Virus record (IMG/VR): IMGVR_UViG_3300020442_002919
Span: 1-23,394 of that record
DNA length: 23,394 nucleotides
Origin: a virus
Reading direction: 5' to 3' (one strand)
In this document: positions 10,901-15,746 of the stretch, piece after piece
Numbering within the stretch: position 1 is the first letter of the stretch
How the letters are laid out: every line of letters begins with the position of its first letter
Translations under genes and position numbers: made by a program
The notes under the pieces: model-generated
Told to the model about the DNA's origin: nothing
Seen by the model: only the letters and a program-made list of their open reading frames with translations
The model's database searches: none

Positions 10901-13900
10901 CTGCTAATGATGTTAAGAGACAATTCTCTTTGACTCATAAAGGACTTCCGATCTTTAATAGGAATTTTGATGGAAGTGATAGCACTATTACAAATATAAC
11001 AGATAATGAAATTACATTACCTGATCATTTCTTTGTAACAGGAGAACCTCTTAACTATTCTGTTGGTATTGATACTCATGTTCGTATAGCGATTGAACCT
11101 ACTTCATTTACTGGCATCGGCACAACATCATTGTTACCAATTAATGCTACTGTATTTGCAATCAAACAAAATGATTCAAAAATTAAATTAGCATCATCCG
11201 CTGAAAATGCTAACAATTCAACCCCAGTTGCTATTGGTATTACGGGTGTTGGTATTGGAACCTTCCATACATTTACCTCTACAAAGCAAAATACGAAGTG
11301 TTTAATTGCAATTGATAACATTATTCAAAATCCCATTGTATCAACTGCCACAACTACTTCTCTTGATAAAGAAATTCAAATTGGAGATGCAGTTATTGAG
11401 ACTGTAGGTGTCACATCATTCTTCTCTGCAGATTTAATTCAAGTTGAATCTGAAATAATGAAAATTAATACAGTTGGATTGGGAACAACCAACGGCATAT
11501 TAGTTGATCGTGGATGGATGGGCACTGGAATAACGACTCATCCTGTTGGAGTAGCAGTTACAAAGGTTGATGGTGCTTACAACATAGTTGGTAATACAAT
11601 CAATTTCTATACAGCACCAAGAGGCCCAATTCCCATTGGTTCCATCACAAATCCTCCTGATGAAAGAGATTGGACAGGAATTACAACTTTCTCTAAATTC
11701 CAAGGAAGAGCATTTACAAGATCGCAGACACAAAACAGTTCTGAACCAGCATATGAATCAAATTATGTGTTTGACAGCATTGCTGATCAATTTGATGCGA
11801 CTACTAAGACATTTACTCTTAAATCAGAAAATGAAAATGTTACTGGATTCTCCACTAACAATGGTGTTGTTTTAATTAACGGAATATTCCAAGGCCCCAC
11901 CGGACAACTAAGTATTCCTCAAGATTATTCATTAAGTGAAGGATCAGGTATTAGTAGTATAACATTTACTGGAACTGCTACATCTATTGCTTATGATCCT
12001 AATAATGCAAATATTCCCGTAGGTGGATATATTGTTTCAGTTGGTTCGACAGGTGGATTGGGGTATCAACCGCTTGTTGCAGCAGGTGGTACTGCAATTG
12101 TGTCATCGGCTGGCACAATCACATCTATTAGCATTGGAAACACTGGATCAGGATATAGATCTGGTATTCAAACTGTAAATGTTGGAGTTTATACTTCTTC
12201 GACAGGGAGAACTGGAATTGAATTTATTGGAACTGCTGCGATAAGTAATGGACATATTGTCAGTGTTGCAATTACTAACCCTGGTTCAGGATATCTAATT
12301 GGATCTGAACCAAATGTTGTGTTTGATGCACCTCGCTCATATTCTGATATTCCTTTAATATATTCTGATTCATCTTCTGCAGGATTTGGAACAGAGGCCA
12401 CAGTTAACATTGTTGTAGGACAAGGATCAAGTGTCATTGATTTTGAAATTAAAAACTTCGGATATCGTTATGGACAAAAACAAATATTAACTGTGGCGAC
12501 TGGTGGTGCAACTGGAATACCCACTGACACAAACTTTACATTTGAAGAGTTCCAAATTACAGTTGATAAAACAGATTCTGATAAATTCTCTGCTTGGCAC
12601 TTTGGAGAACTTGAGCGTCTTGATAACATCAACACCGAATTTGATGGTGTTACAAGACAATTCACAATTAAGAGAAATGGAGATCCAGTTACTGTAAGAG
12701 CAGCGAAAGGATCAAATATTGATGTTGAATCAACATTAATAATTTTCGTTAATGACATACTTCAGGTTCCTGGAGAAGCGTATCAGTTTAGTGGTGGAAG
12801 TGTAATTAATTTCTCTGAGGCACCCAAAGGGCCATCTGCAGATGGTAATTTTAGTGGCGATACTTGTAAGATCTTATTCTACAAGGGAAGTGGTGATATT
12901 GATGTTACCTTCCGCGATATTCTTCCCACTATAAAAGATGGCGATATGCTCTCTATTAGAGGTGATGATAGTCTTGTCCCTGGTTCACTCGATCAAAATG
13001 AAAGATTAGTCACCGAAGTATTGTCCTCTGATACCGTTGAAACTAATGCATATTATGGAAGAGGTATTGATTCAAATCCTGATCATGCACGAACTGTTAC
13101 ATGGTGTAAACAAACATCCGATAAAGTTATCAACGGAAAAATTGTTAGTAAAGCCAGAGAACTTAATGCAGCACTAATTAATCCCAGAACAAATATTATT
13201 CAATCTGTTGGCGTTGGATCAACTGAAATTTATGTTGAGAGTGTCATTCCATTCTTTAATCCTGATGATGAAAATCAAACTGTTAAGAATCAGCAAACCA
13301 TAAGTATTGTCTCTCAAGATAATCTTGTGGCCGCTGCTGCTACAGCAGTCGTATCCATCGCAAATACAGTTGAATCCATTACAATTGGATATGGAGGAAC
13401 AGGATATGTTACGGCACCATCCGTAACCATTGAAACTCCTGTGGGACTTGGAACCACTGCTAGAGCGACTGCAACTGCAACTCTAACTGGTGATGCTGTG
13501 TCTGCTATAACAGTGTCCACACCTGGTGTTGGTTATACAAGAACGTCTGTTCCACAGGTTCTTATTGAGTCTCCTAAGTTGATTAAAGAGACAAACAGAT
13601 CATCTTTATACCAAGGTGATTTTGGAGATATTGTTGGACTAACTTCTACATCCGTTGGAGTTGCATCTACTGGATTTGTAATGGATATGTTCATTCCGAT
13701 TGATTCATTCCTTAGAGATACAAAAGTTGTTGGAGCTGCTGTCACTCTTAGTGATATTTCAGTTGGTGATTACTTCACAGTTAGAAATAGTAATGTAGGA
13801 AGCGGGGTAACTACACTTTACCAAACCGGTGGAACTTTAGGTGTAACAACTCAATTCATCGACTCTGTATATGAAGTAGCAGCAGTGTCTGTTGCTCAAA

Positions 13901-14151
13901 CCGCAGTTGCTGGAGTTGGTATTACATATATTAAGAGGGTTACTGTTAGTGTTGAAGATCTCGGTGATATTACTGGAATCGGACTTACAGAATTCTATGG
14001 TGAATTCTCATGGGGTAAAATTACATTAGGAAGCAGAGTAAATGCTGTAGCATTTGATGCGTACACTCTCAGAGGATCTGCAGGAATTACTACCGGTGCT
14101 GTGATAAACAGAGTTGAACCTCTGAAACTCGTAGGATACTCTACAACATAA
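1927..14151 (+). CDS. Giant modular baseplate structural protein in the gp7 position, with YHYH-type domain
   Basis: One unbroken frame of 4,074 codons (roughly 430-440 kDa) lies directly between gp6 and gp8, where T4 has gp7 (1,032 residues). Residues 1-240 look like the conserved anchor. Residues 199-222 carry RSRDFYQSKGTDESFKIL followed by FGALYG, resembling the KGT motif of P2 gpI / phage tail protein I, to which T4 gp7 is related. The rest is beta-rich modules: RG-type modules (about 102-166, 336-381, 1590-1639, 3164-3218); HxL-x-(T/S)GD...IKL modules (about 619-1006, 1526-1920, 3031-3090); many GSGY-type repeats; a YHYH-like domain (about 1274-1390); a Gly-rich loop (2541-2556); a tandem pair (2742-2965); and two FDG / INGIFQGP modules (3289-3348, 3572-3656). 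The C-terminus (FIDSVYEVAAVS, FSWGKI) resembles the ends of other marine-phage tail proteins. No signal peptide or membrane segment is seen. A virion baseplate role is well supported by context; gp7 identity is an inference from position and the KGT motif. Confidence 0.75.
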   Translation: MISTDLQRVQIQDIIEYQLPAFVRDDFPLVGEFLKQYYISQEFPTSPADVIQNIDEYVKLETLLSAEDEARLDLDIEFDDTTINATFNLYEDYFGTYKFPERYGLIKIDDEIILYTTRSNYQFKGCVRGFSGITQFNDSDQELNFSSSEATSHVQGAKIINLSNLLLKEFLVKLKQQISPGFERRELDSELNQRLFLSRSRDFYQSKGTDESFKILFGALYGEKAEVIKPKEFLFRPSDAQYRKTRDLVVEAIVGDPSSLKNQTLYQDAYPEYGIESSYGTVVDVQRLLRDDKNYYQLSVDFDYSKDIDLTGGTVLGNFVSHPKTKNTTVVASGSSIIDVDSTIGFPDKGQLIIDGQSGILTYRSKTINQFFGVGLANTTVSGTTADISAGTEFNLNVNAYGFQGYNSISIASSETSTVGIATTTKIEVRIGNVLSNNLIYDDTSYFTTNDNIRIKSLGITTYSPLNINWLTNVSPKYDVKEVTLTDSSSFTYSIETFAANSFTVGDSVTVIQSDGVGKSGLVIDISNAKKFSFSRAGELTGSTFSVRRDILKPEVNKVNDKNYSYLSKSFANIQNTYAKYTGDVLVASPSIPNYFDTPLNFYDKKIELDGTYSGEVFSSTQDHGYYTGDKIYYESYRYTDSIGLTVESRFPEIEPGVFYVKRVSSTQFKIASSITNLYNNTFVSVSGIVTSNYFCASDFFDKRLEHQQLFREFKSPINDGGDYNTLPGKTGMFVNGVELLNYKSGDSVYFGKINEITVSAGGDDYDVVNPPVLSIQDSTGIGATGIVNVKGTFKKFEIIDPGFDYVTDPIITITGGNGSGAIAAASTKFITHSVSFYATSDNPQVGLSSNSIGFTTFHKLRESEKVIYRSDGQTEIGGLSPNAEYFVKLIDSKTIKLFKTESDTISGSNAVDLTSNGVGVHRIESFNQKRVISDINIINPGSDYENKQRSVDFSGINTASNQINIPDHRFNSGETVTYSGNASGLSSDQTYIVTVVDSDNFKLSSVGVGTTSKLYYYNSRQYVNIESTGSDSHTFNYPPISVVVEGQIGVTTFTGQDFNAKIQPIVRGSVESVQLTDKGVGYGSSEIINHNKQPLFKLLTGRDAELLPIVNNGKIEQVLVTNNGYEYNTPPTLTINGTGRFAKLTPIVSNGQITNIIVDNSGTDYDDTTTITVTPSGLGANLIAQINQWTVNLFEKNKEIIESDDGILDVALNDEYGIQFTHLYAPRKLRESLYGKSLTGTSQFEADLIYDNIKYGVGDLRIDGSNKEVTNEFHSPILGWAYDGNPIYGPYGYENNTGGNVKALRSGYSLIDASNRPSISTWKKGFFVQDFEFTNDGDLDEHNGRYCVTPDFPNGVYAYFATISDGSVESDGAFKNNKIPEFPYVIGNNFKSKPNDFNFKNDSYQNNYDVAANRWLRNTTFYGLTLDNATYEFVTQPYEIFQEVIDITATSKGSIDSVGIITGGSGYQVNDRIVFEDIPGATPAKAKISRVTGKSVTNISVASSIVSNLEIAPVDSSGRFVAFSTTPHKFVNTDLITLSGFNTSINLNNKSVTIGVTTDFYNLSTGINTSGSTGIVTFISLSGGVIDRGILSIKENDILSLGSEKVKVLNVDNLNSRIRVERAVNGTVSSAHTSTTSISEQSRKFTFNSDRENKVNFELNKQIYFDPRETLGIGTLSGVGIGSTIFFSNPGAGLTQTFLNTRSLFLPNHKLNTGDIVLYHNGDGQSIEVDSNPTTGTTYRIANETKLYVAKISDDIIGIQTFKVGIGSTGTFVGVADTTMNSGLLFFTGIGTGTKHSIKTVRSNVVNAESSKNIVTVATGSTHGLTIGDHVLMSVTPGITTTVTVKYNDHNRRIVFNPIGFTTTGVSTALNTITASDHGLNTGDKVILDSSPAPSGLQDQKIYYVYRFSKDKVRLCNSKFEAEKFQPNFVSIDVARSGTLLPINPSVNIFAGNTVVFDLSDSTLSSLNISTLYSAFEMDLYRDSKYTDKYVGSLTTDDFEVTKTGKVGIDANAKLTLVVNDKTPENLFYKFSLVNSDFVEDVKKEIIIDDEVVGFNKINLVSSDYDGEFTLVGIGTTNTFTYNVKNVPERSSYSSSTGGLSYSTNSTNAYGGISEINITFKGSNYDEVVGVSTVVGIVTGTGAVLEPASTSIGRVLGTNIENIGFNYPTDFTIRPTTNLPEIVQLESLTSFKSIGITSGGRNYAIAPNLIVLDGLTGKHIDDVDLRFELGDSEVTIRKNTSGLTNVTPTIIPISNSNGVSINEITFDMSTKNVTVGFDTGFSDQSPFAVGDKVLIENVSVGVGSTGSGYNSVDYGYQLFTLTDVNIPLGGNVGVVTFSLSGIINDNLYPGNFDSSNSAGKIVNQSSFPQFKIELKKNDFLIGEDVVSNSGTGKVDSWNNRIELLKVSTSRDFKVGDLIIGQTSRTQGRVKSKIDYNSEIETESSSIVERGWRTTTGFFNNNQQRIPDNFYYQNFSYAIKSKIPLQKWDDAVSSLNHTSGFLKFSDLVIESSDDKGTGVVFTDNSANVSLTVDLMPIPTYGGGGAGFGGFGGAISLNCFPAFDLVTENDKFASGKIYSDRIFLQNRVLTDFFESVGNRVLIIDDISTQFNSEERPTRFSVVKKFSIDQRSKKILTFVRDKLYTGERQASLVTLVHDNQNATVNNYGRVESVLDLGSFDFNISGTEGQLLFFPTKFRRNNYNISLCSFDIDDSVTGVGTFALGEICDISSTQVEVPAATKTTIVGIASTYRSSKVLVQFTTDDGRFGYNELNVIHDGTTVDVLEYGDLITGGQGTATGLGTYGADMSAGTINVDFTPAAGLALTANTVRVSMSSTESVGVGTTIIGQSTENIARLETFHTSIGSTSSPGIHTIATYTNTSGDTDYSAAYYIVSIEDTTNDQYQMSEVIVLNDASESYITEYGTLETSSGIGTIGALFTSDNTHLQYTPPASANVQVRVYQQAVQLVDVDNTLDNEIDINNASITAGFGFYEGTANDVKRQFSLTHKGLPIFNRNFDGSDSTITNITDNEITLPDHFFVTGEPLNYSVGIDTHVRIAIEPTSFTGIGTTSLLPINATVFAIKQNDSKIKLASSAENANNSTPVAIGITGVGIGTFHTFTSTKQNTKCLIAIDNIIQNPIVSTATTTSLDKEIQIGDAVIETVGVTSFFSADLIQVESEIMKINTVGLGTTNGILVDRGWMGTGITTHPVGVAVTKVDGAYNIVGNTINFYTAPRGPIPIGSITNPPDERDWTGITTFSKFQGRAFTRSQTQNSSEPAYESNYVFDSIADQFDATTKTFTLKSENENVTGFSTNNGVVLINGIFQGPTGQLSIPQDYSLSEGSGISSITFTGTATSIAYDPNNANIPVGGYIVSVGSTGGLGYQPLVAAGGTAIVSSAGTITSISIGNTGSGYRSGIQTVNVGVYTSSTGRTGIEFIGTAAISNGHIVSVAITNPGSGYLIGSEPNVVFDAPRSYSDIPLIYSDSSSAGFGTEATVNIVVGQGSSVIDFEIKNFGYRYGQKQILTVATGGATGIPTDTNFTFEEFQITVDKTDSDKFSAWHFGELERLDNINTEFDGVTRQFTIKRNGDPVTVRAAKGSNIDVESTLIIFVNDILQVPGEAYQFSGGSVINFSEAPKGPSADGNFSGDTCKILFYKGSGDIDVTFRDILPTIKDGDMLSIRGDDSLVPGSLDQNERLVTEVLSSDTVETNAYYGRGIDSNPDHARTVTWCKQTSDKVINGKIVSKARELNAALINPRTNIIQSVGVGSTEIYVESVIPFFNPDDENQTVKNQQTISIVSQDNLVAAAATAVVSIANTVESITIGYGGTGYVTAPSVTIETPVGLGTTARATATATLTGDAVSAITVSTPGVGYTRTSVPQVLIESPKLIKETNRSSLYQGDFGDIVGLTSTSVGVASTGFVMDMFIPIDSFLRDTKVVGAAVTLSDISVGDYFTVRNSNVGSGVTTLYQTGGTLGVTTQFIDSVYEVAAVSVAQTAVAGVGITYIKRVTVSVEDLGDITGIGLTEFYGEFSWGKITLGSRVNAVAFDAYTLRGSAGITTGAVINRVEPLKLVGYSTT
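2521..2592 (+). other. gpI/gp7-like KGT motif in the giant protein
   Basis: Residues 199-222 read RSRDFYQSKGTDESFKIL then FGALYG. The pattern of an aromatic residue, S, KGT, a short helix, then ALxG is the recognisable signature of P2 gpI-type tail proteins, which form the wedge together with the gpJ/gp6 protein. This is the best sequence argument that this gene is the gp7 equivalent rather than only a fibre. Confidence 0.55.
5236..5490 (+). repeat. GSGY-type repeat cluster in the giant protein
   Basis: Consecutive units follow the pattern 'xIxxVxVTNxGxxYxxPPxLTI': EQVLVTNNGYEYNTPPTLTI, then TNIIVDNSGTDYDDTTTITV, preceded by SVQLTDKGVGYGSS. Each unit is a pair of short beta strands joined by a Gly-Tyr turn. 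Other copies of this family lie near 4189-4410, 4717-4790, 6289-6400, 8260-8580, 12010-12348 and 13366-13572. Confidence 0.65.
5743..6093 (+). other. YHYH-type domain inside the giant protein
   Basis: Residues about 1273-1389 carry the hallmarks of the YHYH family: HSPILGWAYDGNPIYGPYGY (1276-1295), DLDEHNGRYCVTPDFP (1339-1354), a GVYAYFATI strand where cellular members have YHYH-like residues, and a closing FPYVIG. The family occurs in marine bacteria and phages and its biochemical function is not established. Histidines of the eponymous motif are replaced here by YAYF, so any metal-linked role would need the remaining His residues. Confidence 0.7.
9547..9594 (+). other. Glycine-rich loop in the giant protein
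   Basis: Residues 2541-2556 read YGGGGAGFGGFGGAIS. Such a poly-Gly/Phe stretch is unlike the Thr/Ser/Asn-rich beta modules around it. It probably marks a flexible hinge or the tip of a loop between two halves of the protein. Confidence 0.6.
10150..10821 (+). repeat. Tandem divergent domain pair in the giant protein
   Basis: Two consecutive domains of about 90 residues share a pattern. The first (2742-2833) has SSKVLVQFTTDDGRFGYNEL, VIHDGTTVDVLEYGDL, GLGTYGAD, VDFTPAAG and VRVSM. The second (2869-2965) has DTTNDQYQMSEVIVLNDA, YITEYGTLETSSGIGTIGA, LQYTPPASANVQVRVYQ. The order of strands and the EYG, G(L/I)GT, FTP/YTP and VRV positions agree. They look like an internal duplication of one beta-sandwich module. 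Confidence 0.65.
11791..11970 (+). repeat. FDG / NG-Q-P tail module, copy 1
   Basis: Residues 3289-3348: FDATTKTFTLKSENENVTGF, VVLINGIFQGPTGQ, SIPQDYSL, SSITFTG. This is the widespread phage tail module with an FDGxTxxFTL entry, an (I/V)NGxxQxP strand and a final xITF strand. A second copy lies at 12640-12894. Confidence 0.65.
12010..12348 (+). repeat. GSGY-type repeat cluster in the giant protein
   Basis: Three adjacent units contain YIVSVGSTGGLGYQPLVAAG, SISIGNTGSGYRSGIQTVNV and SVAITNPGSGYLIGSEPNVV. The units match those at 5236-5490 and the unit in gp8, showing repeated use of the same small module. Confidence 0.65.
12640..12894 (+). repeat. FDG / ND-Q-P tail module, copy 2
   Basis: Residues 3572-3656: FDGVTRQFTIKRNGDPVTV, LIIFVNDILQVPGEAYQFSG, VINFSEAPKGPS, then a GD...ILFYKGSG end. 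It is a fuller version of the module at 11791-11970 and is common in phage tail and fibre proteins, where it is thought to be structural. Confidence 0.7.
13366..13572 (+). repeat. C-terminal GSGY-type repeat pair in the giant protein
   Basis: Two units, SITIGYGGTGYVTAPSVTIE and AITVSTPGVGYTRTSVPQVL, are separated by an Ala/Thr-rich strand (TARATATATLTG). This is the cleanest tandem pair of the family in the window. Confidence 0.65.
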
Positions 14152-14153
14152 CT

Positions 14154-14161
14154 AATAAATA
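14154..14161 (+). promoter_or_regulatory. Probable T4-type late promoter upstream of gp8
   Basis: AATAAATA differs from the T4 late -10 motif TATAAATA at the first base only; late promoters of T4-like cyanophages are described as NATAAATA-like. It ends 19 bases before the gp8 ATG, which fits a short late leader, and it lies in the only gap of more than 10 bases in the window. It would be read by the gp55/gp33/gp45-directed late transcription machinery. In such A+T-rich DNA a chance match is possible. Confidence 0.5.
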
Positions 14162-14180
14162 AGTAAAAAACTACGCAAAA

Positions 14181-15740
14181 ATGGCTGCGATTATAACTGA
14201 TCAACTTCGTATTTTAAATGCAAAGGATTTTGTTGCTAGTGTTGCGTCCACCAGCAACTCTTTCTATTCATTTGTAGGATTGCCCAATCCAACTGACGTT
14301 GATGCTAGTTGGGATAGCAGTCCTCCGGATCCTAGAGACAACTTTAACGAGGAGAACAATTATTGGGATACAATGATTGCTCTTAAAAAAATTGATGAAG
14401 AGGACGTAAAACAAGTAATCAGAAAAGTTACTTGGAAGTCTGGAACAACTTATGATATGTATCGTAATGATGTAAAGGCAGAGAGTCCCTCTAAACCCTC
14501 AAATGCAACCACACTGTATGAGGCAAATTATTATGTAATGAACTCTGATTATAGAGTATATCTTTGCTTACAAAATGGAAGCAACCCTGAAAACCCGAGT
14601 GGAAGAGCATCTCTTGATGAACCAACTTTCACTGACTTAGAACCAAGAGAAGCGGGTACAAGCGGCGATGGATACATTTGGAAATATCTTTACACCATTA
14701 AACCCGGAGATATTGTAAAGTTTGACTCAACAAACTTTATGCCTGTTCCTAAAGATTGGACAACAACAACGGATGCAAATATATCTGCTGTTAGAAATAA
14801 TGCAAGCACAAGTGGACAGTTAAAAATTGTAAAAATAACCAACAGAGGTGTAGGATTAGGAACTGCTAATAGAACCTACACACGAGTTCCTATTAAGGGA
14901 GATGGTAATGGAGCTGAGTGTACAGTTGCCATTAACAACAATTCAAAAATTGAATCTGTTACTATTTCAAAAGGCGGTTCAGGTTATACTTTTGGAACTA
15001 TTGATCTAGTGGCAGGTAATGTACCGACAGGTACTACTGCTCCAATTTTTGACGTTATGATACCACCTCAAGGTGGACATGGTGCTGACATTTATAGAGA
15101 ACTTGGAGCGAGAAATGCATTAATATATTCAAGAATTGAAAATGATACTGAAAATCCAGATTTTATAACTGGAAATGAAATTGCAAGAGTTGGAATTGTT
15201 CAAAATCCAAAATCATACTCCTCTACTTCAAATCTCGAACTTGATAAAGCAGCTGCAACTTATGCACTGAAATTGACAGGTGTTGGATATAGTTCTGCCA
15301 CCTTTACTGCCGATGCTTTTATAACACAAACTGTTGGACTTGGATCTACAGCAGTGGGTAGAGTTGTATCATATGATCAAGTAACTGGTGTTTTAAAATA
15401 TTGGCAAGATCGTTCAACAGCAGGATTTAATACTGACGGAACAAAAAACACGAGTCCTGAATATGGATTTAAAATGAATCGATTTACATCTGGAATCACT
15501 GGTGGAGGATCGTTTGATATTATTGGAGGATCTTCAACATTAGCGATTCAAACCTCATTTACAGGTGTATCAACCGAAATAAATAGTCGTACTTATTACC
15601 TAGGACAGTCCTTCTCGGAGGGTGTTGCTCAACCTGAAGTTGAAAAATATACGGGTAATATTATTTACGTAGATAATAGGCCTTCGATTACCAGATCGGC
15701 TAACCAAAAAGAAGATATCAAGATTATCTTGCAGTTCTAA
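14181..15740 (+). CDS. 8: Baseplate wedge protein gp8
   Basis: Wedge subunit; in T4 gp8 is a dimer that binds gp7 and gp10 in each wedge. The 519 residues compare with 334 in T4. Recognisable signatures: the N-terminal LNAKDFVASVASTSNSFYSF and FVGLPNPT; WDSSPPDP; GDGYIWKYLYTIKPGD (T4: GDGYVWEYLFEIPP); PPQGGHG (about 296-302); and the C-terminal end YVDNRPSITRSANQKEDIKI followed by ILQF, which matches T4's ENRPPIIMAMDQTEEINI end. Much of the extra length lies at residues 214-290, a GSGY-type insertion like the modules in the upstream giant gene. The start has no strong Shine-Dalgarno sequence; it is chosen because the family's N-terminal motif begins right after it. The next gene follows after 6 bases. 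Confidence 0.92.
   Translation: MAAIITDQLRILNAKDFVASVASTSNSFYSFVGLPNPTDVDASWDSSPPDPRDNFNEENNYWDTMIALKKIDEEDVKQVIRKVTWKSGTTYDMYRNDVKAESPSKPSNATTLYEANYYVMNSDYRVYLCLQNGSNPENPSGRASLDEPTFTDLEPREAGTSGDGYIWKYLYTIKPGDIVKFDSTNFMPVPKDWTTTTDANISAVRNNASTSGQLKIVKITNRGVGLGTANRTYTRVPIKGDGNGAECTVAINNNSKIESVTISKGGSGYTFGTIDLVAGNVPTGTTAPIFDVMIPPQGGHGADIYRELGARNALIYSRIENDTENPDFITGNEIARVGIVQNPKSYSSTSNLELDKAAATYALKLTGVGYSSATFTADAFITQTVGLGSTAVGRVVSYDQVTGVLKYWQDRSTAGFNTDGTKNTSPEYGFKMNRFTSGITGGGSFDIIGGSSTLAIQTSFTGVSTEINSRTYYLGQSFSEGVAQPEVEKYTGNIIYVDNRPSITRSANQKEDIKIILQF
14820..15045 (+). repeat. GSGY-type module inserted in gp8
   Basis: Residues 214-289 contain LKIVKITNRGVGLGTANRTY, a GDGNGAECTVAI strand and SVTISKGGSGYTFGTIDLVA. 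The pattern is the same as the repeats in the upstream giant gene. T4 gp8 lacks it, so it explains part of the extra length here. Confidence 0.65.
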
Positions 15741-15746
15741 GCAATT

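Noticed and set aside
4189-13572. DNA-level tandem repeat or CRISPR-like array
   Set aside because: Repeats are visible only at protein level, with diverged codons and irregular spacing.
1927-14151. The giant gene as an artefact of assembly or several fused genes
   Set aside because: There is no internal frame shift, stop or start context and the modules continue smoothly; very large structural genes are known in marine T4-like phages.
14152-14180. Rho-independent terminator after the giant gene
   Set aside because: The gap has an A-rich run but no GC-rich inverted repeat or U-tract on the coding strand.
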